From: an uncultured Muribaculaceae bacterium
Lineage (GTDB): Bacteria; Bacteroidota; Bacteroidia; Bacteroidales; Muribaculaceae
Direction of reading: 5' to 3'
NCBI GenBank assembly: GCA_910586455.1
Contig: CAJUHX010000005.1
Location: forward strand, 20,992 to 75,111
DNA length: 54,120 bases
This document shows positions 45,386 through 54,027 of the stretch, piece after piece. The notes under the pieces were generated by a model. The model did not search any database, was not told the origin of the DNA, and saw only the letters and a program-made list of their open reading frames with translations. The position numbers and the translations under genes are program-made. The number at the start of each line of letters is the position of its first letter. Position 1 is the stretch's first letter.

Positions 45386-46717
45386 TCACCACAGACTGCG
45401 ATGAGGCATTTTTGCGGCATATCGCGCGTTGAGATTGCTCACCAACCGGCTCAAGTCGCGTGAAAAACGGGCTCCTCGCCAATTGCCGCTGTTGGTGAGT
45501 ATGGCCCAGCAGCGACCGTCGGGGAACAGCCGTATATACGCGTGGCTCGAACTGAGCGTGCCGGTGCGCACCCAACTGCCATCCGCCTCAATTTCCGCCC
45601 AGCCGCGGGTCATGCTGTGCTTATCCTCGTTATCGGCTTCGGCCATCAGCGATATGCTCTTGCCGGAAAGCAGGTCTGGCACACCTTCGTAGCCGTCGAT
45701 AGAAGCCACCACACGCAACAAATCCGGAGCCGAGGCCACCCAGCCGCCGGCGCCTTTGAGGCCCTTGATGTCGTTGCCGCCATATACACGCTCTACCATC
45801 TTGCCGCTGCCGTTATACTCCTCGACCAGCGTGGAATCCGGGCCGTAGTACTTAACCTCGCCAAAGTGACGGTCGGCGTAATAGTTTGTGCCCGAACGGA
45901 AATTCACGGCCTTGGAAGGCTGCAACACTGCGCTGTCGACATATTCCCAGTATGATTTACCGCTTTTCTTTTCAATAATCAGCGAAAGCAACAGATATCC
46001 GAAGTTGCTGTACCGGCGACTCTTACCTGGCTCATAGGCCAGCCGGCGGCGCAGAACCAGCGACGCCAGTTTCTCGCTGCCCGGCGCGCCCTTGAGCTTA
46101 TTGCGCTGCACAATATCCTTCATGGTAAACATAGGGTCGCCCCCGCCACGGCCGAAGCCGGCGGCATGCATAAGCAGTTGGTCGACAGTAATATCGGTCA
46201 TGTGCGGGTCGGCCAGCGAGCAGGTGTAAATCGAGTCGTTGAGTATACCCTTCGGTCCGAACACCTTGGAGTCGAGGCCGATTATACCGTCCTCGACCAT
46301 GCGCATGACAGCCACGGCAGTGATTAGTTTCGAAGCCGAGGCAATACGCATCATCGAAGTGGGAGTCATCGGCTCGCCGCGTTCCATGTCGGCCCAGCCG
46401 TAACCCTTGGCGTAAAGCAGCGAGTCGTGCGACATCACCGCCACCTGCATGCCCTTAATACCGTTTCGGGCCATGAAATTCTCGATTTCGCGATCCATAG
46501 GCTTCAGCGCGGGTATGGCCGAGGAGGCATTAGTGAGAGTATCGCTCCACAGCGGCCCTTCATCCTCGGTACTATCCTTGGCTGCCTCACCGCCGGAACA
46601 TCCGCGGTGAGCCATGGCAAATACAATGGCGCCCGCCGCCAGCACGGCAAGCGCCAACATGGCTAAACGTCTGTTTGATTTCGCTTTATATTTCCGACGA
46701 ACTTTTTTCTTATTCAT
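45386..46717 (-). CDS. Serine hydrolase, class C beta-lactamase fold
   Basis: I chose ATG 46717 (MNKKKVRRKYKAKSNRR), leaving 443 residues. A basic start followed by one hydrophobic segment (LAMLALAVLAAGAIVFAMA) predicts an N-in anchor facing the periplasm. The catalytic SxxK is SASK (S127-K130) and the second motif is YSN (Y236-N238). The third (K/H-T/S-G) box is not obvious; GTLSSSHAY near the C-terminus is a candidate. Such proteins are penicillin-binding-protein-like peptidases or esterases; a true beta-lactamase role is not indicated. Confidence 0.85.
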   Translation of the reverse strand: MNKKKVRRKYKAKSNRRLAMLALAVLAAGAIVFAMAHRGCSGGEAAKDSTEDEGPLWSDTLTNASSAIPALKPMDREIENFMARNGIKGMQVAVMSHDSLLYAKGYGWADMERGEPMTPTSMMRIASASKLITAVAVMRMVEDGIIGLDSKVFGPKGILNDSIYTCSLADPHMTDITVDQLLMHAAGFGRGGGDPMFTMKDIVQRNKLKGAPGSEKLASLVLRRRLAYEPGKSRRYSNFGYLLLSLIIEKKSGKSYWEYVDSAVLQPSKAVNFRSGTNYYADRHFGEVKYYGPDSTLVEEYNGSGKMVERVYGGNDIKGLKGAGGWVASAPDLLRVVASIDGYEGVPDLLSGKSISLMAEADNEDKHSMTRGWAEIEADGSWVRTGTLSSSHAYIRLFPDGRCWAILTNSGNWRGARFSRDLSRLVSNLNARYAAKMPHRSLW

Positions 46718-46733
46718 TTTGCATATTTTATTA

Positions 46734-46741
46734 CAAAAGTA
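46734..46741 (-). promoter_or_regulatory. Likely -7 element (TACTTTTG) of the serine hydrolase gene
   Basis: The minus strand reads TACTTTTG at 46741-46734, fitting TAnnTTTG. The predicted start is about 10 nt before ATG 46717. No clear -33 TTTG is seen. Confidence 0.4.
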
Positions 46742-46786
46742 ACAAAAAAATACCACATTGCGACTTCATTTGCATTACAAATTGAT

Positions 46787-46794
46787 TAACTTTG
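46787..46794 (+). promoter_or_regulatory. -7 element (TAACTTTG) only 4 nt from the next ATG
   Basis: TAACTTTG ends at 46794 and the ATG of the next gene starts at 46799. In Bacteroidetes transcription starts about 5-7 nt after this box, so the mRNA would begin at or near the A of the ATG. A TTTG exists at 46769-46772 with a short 14-nt spacer. Confidence 0.6.
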
Positions 46795-46798
46795 CCCT

Positions 46799-47131
46799 AT
46801 GAAAATAATTTACAACAGCATACTGCCCTTTGGTCGCGACTATAGCGCCATCAACCTCATGGGTGTTCTGTTTGTGAAACATGGCATACGCCTGACCCCT
46901 GAACTGCTCAACCACGAGGCCATACACAGCGCACAGATGCGCGAAATGCTGTATCTGCCCTTTTATCTGCTGTATGTGCTCGAATGGCTGTGGAGGCTGC
47001 TGCAGACCCGCGGCAACAGCTTGGAGGCATACCGCCGAATAAGTTTCGAACGCGAGGCTTATGCACACGGCAGCGACCTCAGCTATCTGCCGCGACGCCG
47101 CCGGTTCGCCCAGTACCGACGACCAACATAG
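46799..47131 (+). CDS. Small membrane-associated protein with HExxH, possible mini metallopeptidase
   Basis: The 110-residue protein has HEAIH (about residues 39-43) followed by a hydrophobic helix (YLPFYLLYVLEWLWRLL, about 51-67). A conserved-looking FEREAYAHGSDLSYL (from about residue 82) then follows, with a glutamate in ExxAY position. HExxH plus a downstream Glu would suit a gluzincin-type zinc site, but the protein is very small. Similar short proteins occur in Bacteroidetes to my knowledge; their function is unknown. The promoter predicts a leaderless mRNA. Confidence 0.65.
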   Translation: MKIIYNSILPFGRDYSAINLMGVLFVKHGIRLTPELLNHEAIHSAQMREMLYLPFYLLYVLEWLWRLLQTRGNSLEAYRRISFEREAYAHGSDLSYLPRRRRFAQYRRPT

Positions 47132-47197
47132 TACCTTCCTGTAAACTACTGTACTACGGTGAATTACATGTAGAGAAGTAATACTGTGGCGCGAATG

Positions 47198-47229
47198 TTT
47201 GGTCATGCCGCAGATTTTTGTTAATTTTG
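47198..47229 (+). promoter_or_regulatory. Promoter of the pyruvate kinase gene
   Basis: TTTG (47198-47201), 20 bases, then TAATTTTG (47222-47229) is a textbook Bacteroidetes promoter. The start near 47235 gives a leader of about 57 nt. Confidence 0.8.
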
Positions 47230-47291
47230 CATGAACCGCGGGCGCGGCTATTTTTGTTTTAGGTTAAACTCACTTATATCATAACTGACAA

Positions 47292-48731
47292 ATGCTTCAA
47301 AAAAGCACCAAGATAATCACAACGGTTTCCGACCGCCGTTGCGGCGTGGATTTTATCCGCAGCCTATTCGAGGCCGGCATGAACGTAGTACGCATGAATT
47401 CGGCCCACCTGGGCGAAGAAGGCATCACAAGCATTGCTCGGAACTGCCGCGAGGTATCGCCGCGTATCGGCATCATTATTGATACCAAAGGCCCAGAAAT
47501 ACGTACCACCACCAACGAAGACCCGGAGAGCAAACTGGCTTTCCGCGAGGGTATGCTCGTACAGTTCTCGGGCAACACCACCGGGCGCACATCGCTGCGG
47601 ATGATTAATCTCAACTACCCCGACATTGCCCGCGATGTTCGTCCGGGACAGCACATACTTATCGACGACGGAGAACTCGACTTCGAGATTCTGAGTGTAG
47701 ACAGCGATGGCGGACTGATTACCGCACGCTGCCTCAACGACGGCGAACTGGGCTCGCGGAAAAGTGTCAACATTCCCGGCTCCGACATCAGGCTGCCGGC
47801 ACTTACCGACCGCGACCGTGCCACACTGGCCGTGGCCGCCCGCTTAGGCGTCGATTTTGTAGCACACTCGTTTGTTCGCTCCGCCGACGACATCCATGCC
47901 GTACAGGCCGAACTCGATGCCCTGGGCTCGGACATGAAAATCATAGCCAAAATCGAGAACCAGCAAGGTGTAGACAATTTCGACTCCATTCTCCAGGCCT
48001 CATACGGCATTATGGTAGCCCGCGGCGACCTCGGCATAGAAGTTCCGGCCGAACGTATACCGGTGATTCAGCACGAGATGATAAGCAAGTGCATTGCCAC
48101 ACACCATCCGGTGATTGTGGCCACTCAGATGCTGCACTCCATGATTACCAATCCCCGGCCTACCCGCGCCGAAATCAGCGATATAGCCAGCGCAGTATAC
48201 CAGCGGGCCGACTGTCTGATGCTGTCGGGCGAAACCGCCAACGGACGTTACCCCGTAGAGGCCGTACGCACCATGGCCGGAGTGGCATGCGAGGTAGAAC
48301 GCTCGCTCACAGCCACCACCACCGCCGACAACATACCCCAGCTGGCCGATGCCCACGTAACCTCGTTTCTGGCGCGTCAGGCTGTGGTATCGGAGCGCGA
48401 AATAGGCACCAAGGCCATAATAGCCAACGCACTGCATGGCCGTACGGCACGCTTCATTGCCTCGTTCCGCGGCAGTTGCCCGGTGTACGCCATATGCTAC
48501 CGCCGACGCACCATGCGATGGCTCAGCATATCATACGGTATCAAGGCTTACTACTACAAGGACTATTACACCTGCGCACAGCGATATCCACTCGATGCCC
48601 TCCGCGACTTCATCAACCAGGGTCTGCTCACGCCCGACGACCGCATAGCAGTACTCGGAGCCCTGAACGGCACAGGCGCCACATTCCTCGAAATCAACGC
48701 CGTACAGGCCATACTCGACAATGCCCGATAA
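47292..48731 (+). CDS. pyk: Pyruvate kinase
   Basis: The enzyme makes pyruvate and ATP from phosphoenolpyruvate and ADP at the end of glycolysis. The 479-residue length is normal. Active-site sequence is present: NVVRMNSAH (R34, N36), IDTKGPEIRT, IAKIENQQG with the catalytic Lys, MVARGDLGIEVP, and TQMLHSMITNPRPTRAEISD. The metal and substrate loops are intact. It is monocistronic by its neighbours' own promoters. Confidence 0.96.
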   Translation: MLQKSTKIITTVSDRRCGVDFIRSLFEAGMNVVRMNSAHLGEEGITSIARNCREVSPRIGIIIDTKGPEIRTTTNEDPESKLAFREGMLVQFSGNTTGRTSLRMINLNYPDIARDVRPGQHILIDDGELDFEILSVDSDGGLITARCLNDGELGSRKSVNIPGSDIRLPALTDRDRATLAVAARLGVDFVAHSFVRSADDIHAVQAELDALGSDMKIIAKIENQQGVDNFDSILQASYGIMVARGDLGIEVPAERIPVIQHEMISKCIATHHPVIVATQMLHSMITNPRPTRAEISDIASAVYQRADCLMLSGETANGRYPVEAVRTMAGVACEVERSLTATTTADNIPQLADAHVTSFLARQAVVSEREIGTKAIIANALHGRTARFIASFRGSCPVYAICYRRRTMRWLSISYGIKAYYYKDYYTCAQRYPLDALRDFINQGLLTPDDRIAVLGALNGTGATFLEINAVQAILDNAR

Positions 48732-48813
48732 GCGATTACGTCAACGCTACTGCTTATTTGCATATTCACAAGCTGAAACATGAATGGAGGCTGCCGCCAA
48801 ACTCCCTGCATGT

Positions 48814-48821
48814 TATTTTTG
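48814..48821 (+). promoter_or_regulatory. Likely -7 element (TATTTTTG) of the nitroreductase gene
   Basis: TATTTTTG fits the consensus and lies 25 nt before ATG 48846. No clean -33 element is visible, so it is supported only by position and motif. Confidence 0.45.
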
Positions 48822-48845
48822 TTATAACTGAAAACATAAGTTAGT

Positions 48846-49598
48846 ATGAAAAAAACAGTTGAACAGACTCTGCTCGAGCGCCGCAGCATACGGCGCTACG
48901 AGTACGACCCCATATCGGAGGGCGATATGGACTTTATATATGCGGCCATCCGCAACACTCCCACAAGCTACAACGGGCAGCAATTCTCAGTAATTGACAT
49001 CTGCGACCACGACATAAAGCAGAAGCTCTACGAAATCACAAGCCAGAAACAGATAAAGACATGCAGCCACTTTCTGGTATTTGTGGCCGACTACCACAAG
49101 ATGGAAACAGCATGGAAGGCCAAAGGCGTGGAACCCTCGGTTTTTCCCGCTACAGCCGACGGCTACACCGTAGGTGTGATTGACGCCTCGCTGGCTCTGA
49201 TGAGTGCTCTGGTGGCCGCAGAGAGCCGTGGCATAGGCACATGCCCTATCGGTTATATTCGTACAGCCGACCCAGAAAAAGTAAGCGCCCTGCTGCAATT
49301 GCCCAAAGGTGTATGTCTGGTATGCGGCCTGGCTCTGGGAATACCGCGCGAACTGCCCGACCTGAAGCCGAAACAGCCCGAGGAACTGCTCATTCACCGC
49401 AATGTATACCGCAGCGACGACATGGCCGACGACATGATTCGATACGACCGCGAAATTCAGAACTACAACGCTGCTCGAGCCGGCGGCAGCAGCGACAACG
49501 ACTGGGTGGCACACATCACCGACTATTACCGCGAGGGCGAGAGCTACAACTCGCTCGCGGCCGCACAAGCCCAAGGATTTATGACTGAAGAAAAATAG
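48846..49598 (+). CDS. Nitroreductase-family flavin oxidoreductase (NfsA-like)
   Basis: The 250-residue protein has the family start TLLERRSIRRYEYDPIS and the FMN-contacting segment RNTPTSYNGQQFSVI. A typical mid-domain follows (VIDASLALMSALVAAESRGI, then GTCPIGYIR). The C-terminal third (YDREIQNYNAARA) resembles NfsA-type NAD(P)H reductases. It likely reduces nitro- or quinone-like compounds using FMN; the true substrate is unknown. It has its own promoter-like element. Confidence 0.85.
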   Translation: MKKTVEQTLLERRSIRRYEYDPISEGDMDFIYAAIRNTPTSYNGQQFSVIDICDHDIKQKLYEITSQKQIKTCSHFLVFVADYHKMETAWKAKGVEPSVFPATADGYTVGVIDASLALMSALVAAESRGIGTCPIGYIRTADPEKVSALLQLPKGVCLVCGLALGIPRELPDLKPKQPEELLIHRNVYRSDDMADDMIRYDREIQNYNAARAGGSSDNDWVAHITDYYREGESYNSLAAAQAQGFMTEEK

Positions 49599-49620
49599 CC
49601 GCAGTCTGACAAAAAGTTGC

Positions 49621-49628
49621 TAACTTTG
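49621..49628 (+). promoter_or_regulatory. Likely -7 element (TAACTTTG) of the BASS-like transporter gene
   Basis: TAACTTTG fits the consensus and lies 25 nt before ATG 49654, just after the nitroreductase stop. The -33 region has no TTTG. Confidence 0.5.
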
Positions 49629-49653
49629 CAGCGCCAAACATAGACTACGAACA

Positions 49654-50607
49654 ATGCAAATCAGCAACTTCCTTAAAGACTGGACTTTAATCATAGCTAT
49701 CCTGGCCGGCGTGGCCGGCTACTTTGTGTTTACAGCCCTTCCGCTGCCTCTTTCGGCCCATGCGGTAGCAAACCGGGCAGTGGCGGTGATACAGCCGATG
49801 CTTATCTTCGCCATGCTCTTTCTTACTTTCTGCAAGATTGACCCGCGCCGCTTGCGCCTGCGCAAATGGCACCTGTGGCTGCTGCTGATACAGTGTGGCC
49901 TCTTTGCCATAATCGGCAGCCTGCTGATAGTGTTGCCGCACAGCGCACTGAGGGTGGTGCTCGAGGGCGCCATGCTGTGCCTTATATGCCCCACCGCCAC
50001 CGCCGGGGCTGTAATCACCAAGAAACTCGGCGGCGACGTAGGCAACATCACCACCTACACCATACTGATAAACCTGGCCAATGCCATGCTTATACCGGCT
50101 CTGGTACCTTTTGTTCACCCTAATCCGGAGCTATCGGCTGTCAGTTCGGCACTGCTGATACTTGGCAAGGTGTTTCCGCTGTTGCTCCTGCCGTTGGCGG
50201 GAGCCATGGCTGTCCGTACTCTGTGGCCGGCCTTGTGCCGCCGACTGGCGCAGTATCAGGAGCTGTCGTTCTATCTCTGGGCGGTAGCTCTGGCTCTGGC
50301 TATAGCCGTGACCACACGCAGCATAGTGCATTGCAGCGTACCGGTTTCGACCCAGCTGTGGCTTGTGGCAGTGTCGCTGGCATGCTGTCTGCTGCAGTTC
50401 GGCGTAGGGCGCCGCATCGGAGCTGTATATCACGACAAAATCACCGCCGGACAGGCATTAGGCCAGAAAAATACAGTTCTTGCCATCTGGATGGGCTACA
50501 CATTCTTCTCGCCCATCACCTCTATTGCAGGCGGCTTCTACAGTATCTGGCACAACATAATCAATTCATATCAGCTCTACGAACACAAGAAACACAGACA
50601 TCATTGA
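49654..50607 (+). CDS. Bile acid:sodium symporter family (BASS-like) transporter
   Basis: The 317-residue protein has about nine or ten hydrophobic segments and belongs by pattern to the BASS/SBF family. The characteristic crossing helices are seen in CPTATAGAVITKKLGGDVGN (from about residue 111) and GQALGQKNTVLAIWMGYTFF (from about residue 269). In relatives these helices bind sodium and organic acids. The cargo here is unknown. The gene ends at a strong convergent terminator. Confidence 0.78.
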   Translation: MQISNFLKDWTLIIAILAGVAGYFVFTALPLPLSAHAVANRAVAVIQPMLIFAMLFLTFCKIDPRRLRLRKWHLWLLLIQCGLFAIIGSLLIVLPHSALRVVLEGAMLCLICPTATAGAVITKKLGGDVGNITTYTILINLANAMLIPALVPFVHPNPELSAVSSALLILGKVFPLLLLPLAGAMAVRTLWPALCRRLAQYQELSFYLWAVALALAIAVTTRSIVHCSVPVSTQLWLVAVSLACCLLQFGVGRRIGAVYHDKITAGQALGQKNTVLAIWMGYTFFSPITSIAGGFYSIWHNIINSYQLYEHKKHRHH

Positions 50608-50636
50608 CACATCCAAATAAGCGACAGCGACAACGT

Positions 50637-50671
50637 AAGGAGGGCCGCGCCATGATGGCGCGGCCCTCCTT
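50637..50671. terminator. Bidirectional terminator
   Basis: AAGGAGGGCCGCGCCA (50637-50652) and TGGCGCGGCCCTCCTT (50656-50671) form a perfect 16-bp stem with a 3-nt loop. A T-rich stretch follows on the plus strand. It serves the transporter gene and, in the other direction, the M6 protease gene, which ends 24 nt away. Confidence 0.92.
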
Positions 50672-50694
50672 TATCGTTTTATAGCCGTATTGGT

Positions 50695-53478
50695 TTAGCG
50701 GCAGAGAGCCTTGGCGCTTTTGCCTGCTGCCACAGCCACATAGAAACCGGGAGCGGGAACGGTGAACACTGCTGTACCGTCGCCGTCGGCTGTTGCGCTG
50801 CCAACCAGGCGACCGGTAGTGTCGAACACATTCATCACAGCACCAGCTTCGCCGCAGTATATAATCTGCAGACCACGTACACGGATAGCGTCGTCGGCTG
50901 TTTCGATTACATTCTCCACGCTGCTTGAACCAAGCTTAACGTAGCGCGAATCCGACACCATAGTCTTGTTGCCCTGTGCATTCACACCTACCACGGTGTA
51001 ATAGAGTTCGTTACGGACATCCATATCGGGAGTCACCTCAAAGTCATAGCTGGTCTTGCCGCCGGTCGACAGGTTCTGACAGCCTTCGATAGCCTTGACA
51101 ATAAGGGCCTGGGTGTGAGCGGTAACGTCGTCGATTGCAAGAACTCCTTTGTCGCTGCTACGGAACACGATACGTGCCTGATGACTCGACATGGGAGCCT
51201 TGACATTTACAGTTGTGCCGCTGGCGGCAATCGGACATATGGTGTGGGCGGTAACCCATTCGCTGTCTTCATCCGGACGGAACTGAACTTCTATAGAATT
51301 CGACTCAGCGTTCGAGTTACCACGATACCAGAACTCCAGTTCGGTGAGTTCGTCGGTGAACACTTCTGTACTCAGATAATCTTCGTCGTTATCAAAGCGG
51401 AGCGCCGGAACAGCCTTGCCGGCATAAGACGGAACGGAGAAGTTACGCACTACATTGGTCGACCAGCCATCGGGTGTCCTGATACCCTGGTCGGCAACGA
51501 TTCTGTTGGTGCGTCCGGGCACAACAGCACTGAAGCTTACCTCGTAGTCGCTTGCACCGTCGGCGGGCTCCCAGCGGGCGGTAAAGCCATTTTCGCTGAT
51601 GTTTTCGGCTGGCAGAGTGTTGATTTTTATAAATGCGAATGTTACGTCGGTTGTCGAGGCGGAGCCGCTTACCGACTTGGCCGATACCACACTGCCGGCT
51701 TTGGCCTTGAGGCTGAAGTGGTATTCTGTTTCGGGGGTAAGTCCTTCAACAACATGAGTGGTGCTACGCACACTCTTGTCGACATAGCCTTTCACGTAGT
51801 CGGCATCGCCGCTCCATACGGTGAGCAGATACTGGTTAGCATCGGCTACTTCATCCCACTGCAGTGTAAGCGAATAAGGGGTAGTAGCTTCGGGCAGCGC
51901 CTTTATGTAAGTGGGATCGGCCAGCGAAGTGATACCGCCAAGGACATCGAAGCTGATTACATTGTTGGCCTCAGCGATATTGGTTATAGGCAGGCCAATT
52001 TCAACACCGCCCCAGCCAACTGCGTCGTAGCTGGTTATGCCATAAGAACCGGGGAAGGGAATAGCGGCATCGCGGGCGCTGACACCACCGGCCTCAATCA
52101 GGTCGACATACTGGTGGGTACCATCATTGTTTACAATATTATGATTGAATACAGTAGGGTCATAGTCGATGTGCCATACCAGCATACCGTGGCTGGGCAG
52201 ATAGGTATCCCAGCTGCGCTGCTGACGGTTCTCAAAGAGGAAGAACTCGTTGTCATTGCCGGGCACCGAAATTACTGCGGCGAAGTTGCTTTCGAGCAGG
52301 TTATCGAGTTCGATGCTGGCAGCCTTGGTCAGCGGCTGGAGTTCCATCCAGCCAAGTGCATTGCGCTCGTACGACGAGAATGTGGGAGGGGTACGCGAAT
52401 TGTTGTTATACGGACCGTGTGCCATAATCGCCCATGAGCCGGGGCCAAAACCCGATGCCGAGTTCTGGGTGTCATAGAGGTCCGGCAGACCAAGTACATG
52501 GCCGAATTCGTGGCAGAAGGTGCCGATACCGTCGGGACAGGCAGGTGTATACAAGGGCATCCACTCGTTGGAGCAGGCATAGTGGTTGAGGATCTTGCCG
52601 TCGAAGCGGTACGTCTGACCGCCGGCTGAGAATACATCCCAGCTATGGGGCCATACTGAGTCGCTGGGACCGCCGGAGGCCTCACCGGCACCTGCATAGA
52701 ACACGTATACGTTGTCGATGAAGCCGTCGTTGTTGGCATCGTACAAGCTGAAGTCAACTTCGTCGTCAAGCAGCTGGCAGGCCTGGATTACCATGTCGGC
52801 CGGATGAGCGTCGTTGCCATAGGGAGATGTGTTACCGCCGTAGTAACTGCGGTTGTTGGGCAAGTCAACGGGGCCTACCACATCGAATATAGGGCGGAAC
52901 TGTCCGTTGCTGGATGCGATATAGTAGTCGCGCGACGAACCGGTAGCGCCGTTGTCGCTGAAACCTTCTTCGTTCATCAATCGGGTAAAGTAGTCCTGTG
53001 GGTTCGGAGTATTGAACTTCACGTCGGCATAATTTACAAGAATCACAAGGGCACGGATTTCACCTTTACTCGGGAAGGTACTGTCTGTAAGGCCCATACC
53101 GGTCTGGGGCACTCGGGCGGGAGAGTTGTCGAGTATCTGCTTCATCAGACGCCGGCTCAGGTCGGCGGCGTCAACGCGGGCCATGATGTCTTTTTCGGAC
53201 TGCGCACGGCGCGCCGAATTACGTGCCTGCACGCCTGAGGCCCTTACAAGACCGTCAACGCCTATTTCGGCATAGCACAGACGACCCTCGCTGTCTTCAA
53301 GCAGCGGGTAGTTGTCGTCACTTACATAAAAGTGGGCTCTTTCGTCGCCCAGCAGCCGTACGGTCACGGTGCTTCCGTCGGGTTGCGTAAAGGTACGCAA
53401 TCCGGGCATTGCAGGTACTGCATACGCCATGGTTCCTAAACCGATGGCGGCCAATACGGAGAGGATTAGTTTTTTCAT
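50695..53478 (-). CDS. Secreted M6-family metalloprotease with a T9SS sorting domain (second copy)
   Basis: I chose ATG 53478 (MKKLILSVLAAIGLGTMAYA), a clean signal peptide, which leaves 927 residues. An upstream extension to 53604 lacks leader features. The propeptide-like region (TFTQPDGSTVTVRLLGDE) is followed by an M6 domain with FCHEFGHVLGLPDLYD, where H323, E324, H327 and D333 are the zinc-site residues. The DANNDGFIDNVYVFYAG stretch precedes it. Next come an Fn3 domain, an Fn3 with a J-type insertion and a sorting domain (VMNVFDTTGRLVGSAT). The layout matches the 907-residue protease, so the two are paralogues. Confidence 0.88.
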   Translation of the reverse strand: MKKLILSVLAAIGLGTMAYAVPAMPGLRTFTQPDGSTVTVRLLGDERAHFYVSDDNYPLLEDSEGRLCYAEIGVDGLVRASGVQARNSARRAQSEKDIMARVDAADLSRRLMKQILDNSPARVPQTGMGLTDSTFPSKGEIRALVILVNYADVKFNTPNPQDYFTRLMNEEGFSDNGATGSSRDYYIASSNGQFRPIFDVVGPVDLPNNRSYYGGNTSPYGNDAHPADMVIQACQLLDDEVDFSLYDANNDGFIDNVYVFYAGAGEASGGPSDSVWPHSWDVFSAGGQTYRFDGKILNHYACSNEWMPLYTPACPDGIGTFCHEFGHVLGLPDLYDTQNSASGFGPGSWAIMAHGPYNNNSRTPPTFSSYERNALGWMELQPLTKAASIELDNLLESNFAAVISVPGNDNEFFLFENRQQRSWDTYLPSHGMLVWHIDYDPTVFNHNIVNNDGTHQYVDLIEAGGVSARDAAIPFPGSYGITSYDAVGWGGVEIGLPITNIAEANNVISFDVLGGITSLADPTYIKALPEATTPYSLTLQWDEVADANQYLLTVWSGDADYVKGYVDKSVRSTTHVVEGLTPETEYHFSLKAKAGSVVSAKSVSGSASTTDVTFAFIKINTLPAENISENGFTARWEPADGASDYEVSFSAVVPGRTNRIVADQGIRTPDGWSTNVVRNFSVPSYAGKAVPALRFDNDEDYLSTEVFTDELTELEFWYRGNSNAESNSIEVQFRPDEDSEWVTAHTICPIAASGTTVNVKAPMSSHQARIVFRSSDKGVLAIDDVTAHTQALIVKAIEGCQNLSTGGKTSYDFEVTPDMDVRNELYYTVVGVNAQGNKTMVSDSRYVKLGSSSVENVIETADDAIRVRGLQIIYCGEAGAVMNVFDTTGRLVGSATADGDGTAVFTVPAPGFYVAVAAGKSAKALCR

Positions 53479-53539
53479 ATTGCGATTTATAGTTGGTTCA
53501 TTATAATGATACAACAGCATCTGCCGGTAGATGCAATCG

Positions 53540-53547
53540 CAAAGATA
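53540..53547 (-). promoter_or_regulatory. Likely -7 element (TATCTTTG) of the second M6 protease gene
   Basis: The minus strand reads TATCTTTG at 53547-53540, an exact consensus. A leader of about 55 nt follows. No -33 TTTG is seen at the usual distance. It supports the start at 53478. Confidence 0.6.
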
Positions 53548-53680
53548 AATATAATTTCTGATATATGTGGCAGTTATTGGCGATTTTTCTGATTTTTTCT
53601 GCAAAAAGTGATATATTACGTACGTGCCTCGGCTAATTCCGGCCCCGGTTCATGTGTATTGTATTTTGCAGAGGGGTATC

Positions 53681-53715
53681 AAAAAAAAGCAGAACTGTAG
53701 TTATTACAGCTCTGC
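53681..53715 (-). terminator. Intrinsic terminator after rpmA
   Basis: On the minus strand GCAGAGCTGTA and TACAGTTCTGC (53715-53705 and 53699-53689) form an 11-bp stem with one G-U. Eight U follow (53688-53681). It lies about 30 nt after the rpmA stop. Confidence 0.9.
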
Positions 53716-53743
53716 CTTATGTTTCTTTAACGATGTCTATCGC

Positions 53744-54007
53744 TTATGCCTCGCCTAAGGGAGTTACATTGATAAACTTGCGACCGTTGCGGCCTTCGGT
53801 GAAGAGCACGGTGCCGTCGATGAGGGCATAGATAGTGTGGTCTTTGCCCATGCCTACATTCAGGCCGGGGTGGTGTACGGTGCCACGCTGACGTTTGATG
53901 ATGTTGCCAGCCTTGCATACCTGACCACCGAAAATTTTAACGCCGAGTCGTTTGCTTTCTGACTCACGGCCGTTCTTTGATGAACCAACGCCTTTTTTAT
54001 GTGCCAT
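53744..54007 (-). CDS. rpmA: 50S ribosomal protein L27
   Basis: bL27 reaches toward the peptidyl-transferase centre through its N-terminal tail. The 87-residue protein begins MAHKKGVGSSKNGRESESKR and includes QRGTVHHPGLNVGMGKDHT. The N-terminus begins directly with AHKKG and has no cleavable extension of the kind known in some Firmicutes. It is followed by an intrinsic terminator and preceded by rplU, the usual pair. Confidence 0.97.
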   Translation of the reverse strand: MAHKKGVGSSKNGRESESKRLGVKIFGGQVCKAGNIIKRQRGTVHHPGLNVGMGKDHTIYALIDGTVLFTEGRNGRKFINVTPLGEA

Positions 54008-54027
54008 TTTCTGTGTTTTTTAAAGGG

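Noticed and set aside
45386..46717. Antibiotic-resistance beta-lactamase
   Set aside because: SxxK and YSN are shared with many peptidases and esterases, the third motif is unclear, and there is no resistance context.
46769..46794. A full consensus promoter with -33 at 46769 for the small HExxH gene
   Set aside because: The spacer is only 14 nt, so only the -7 element is counted.
51115..52437. 440-codon open frame antisense to the second M6 protease gene
   Set aside because: The protease on the other strand is well supported by its zinc motif, signal peptide and sorting domain.
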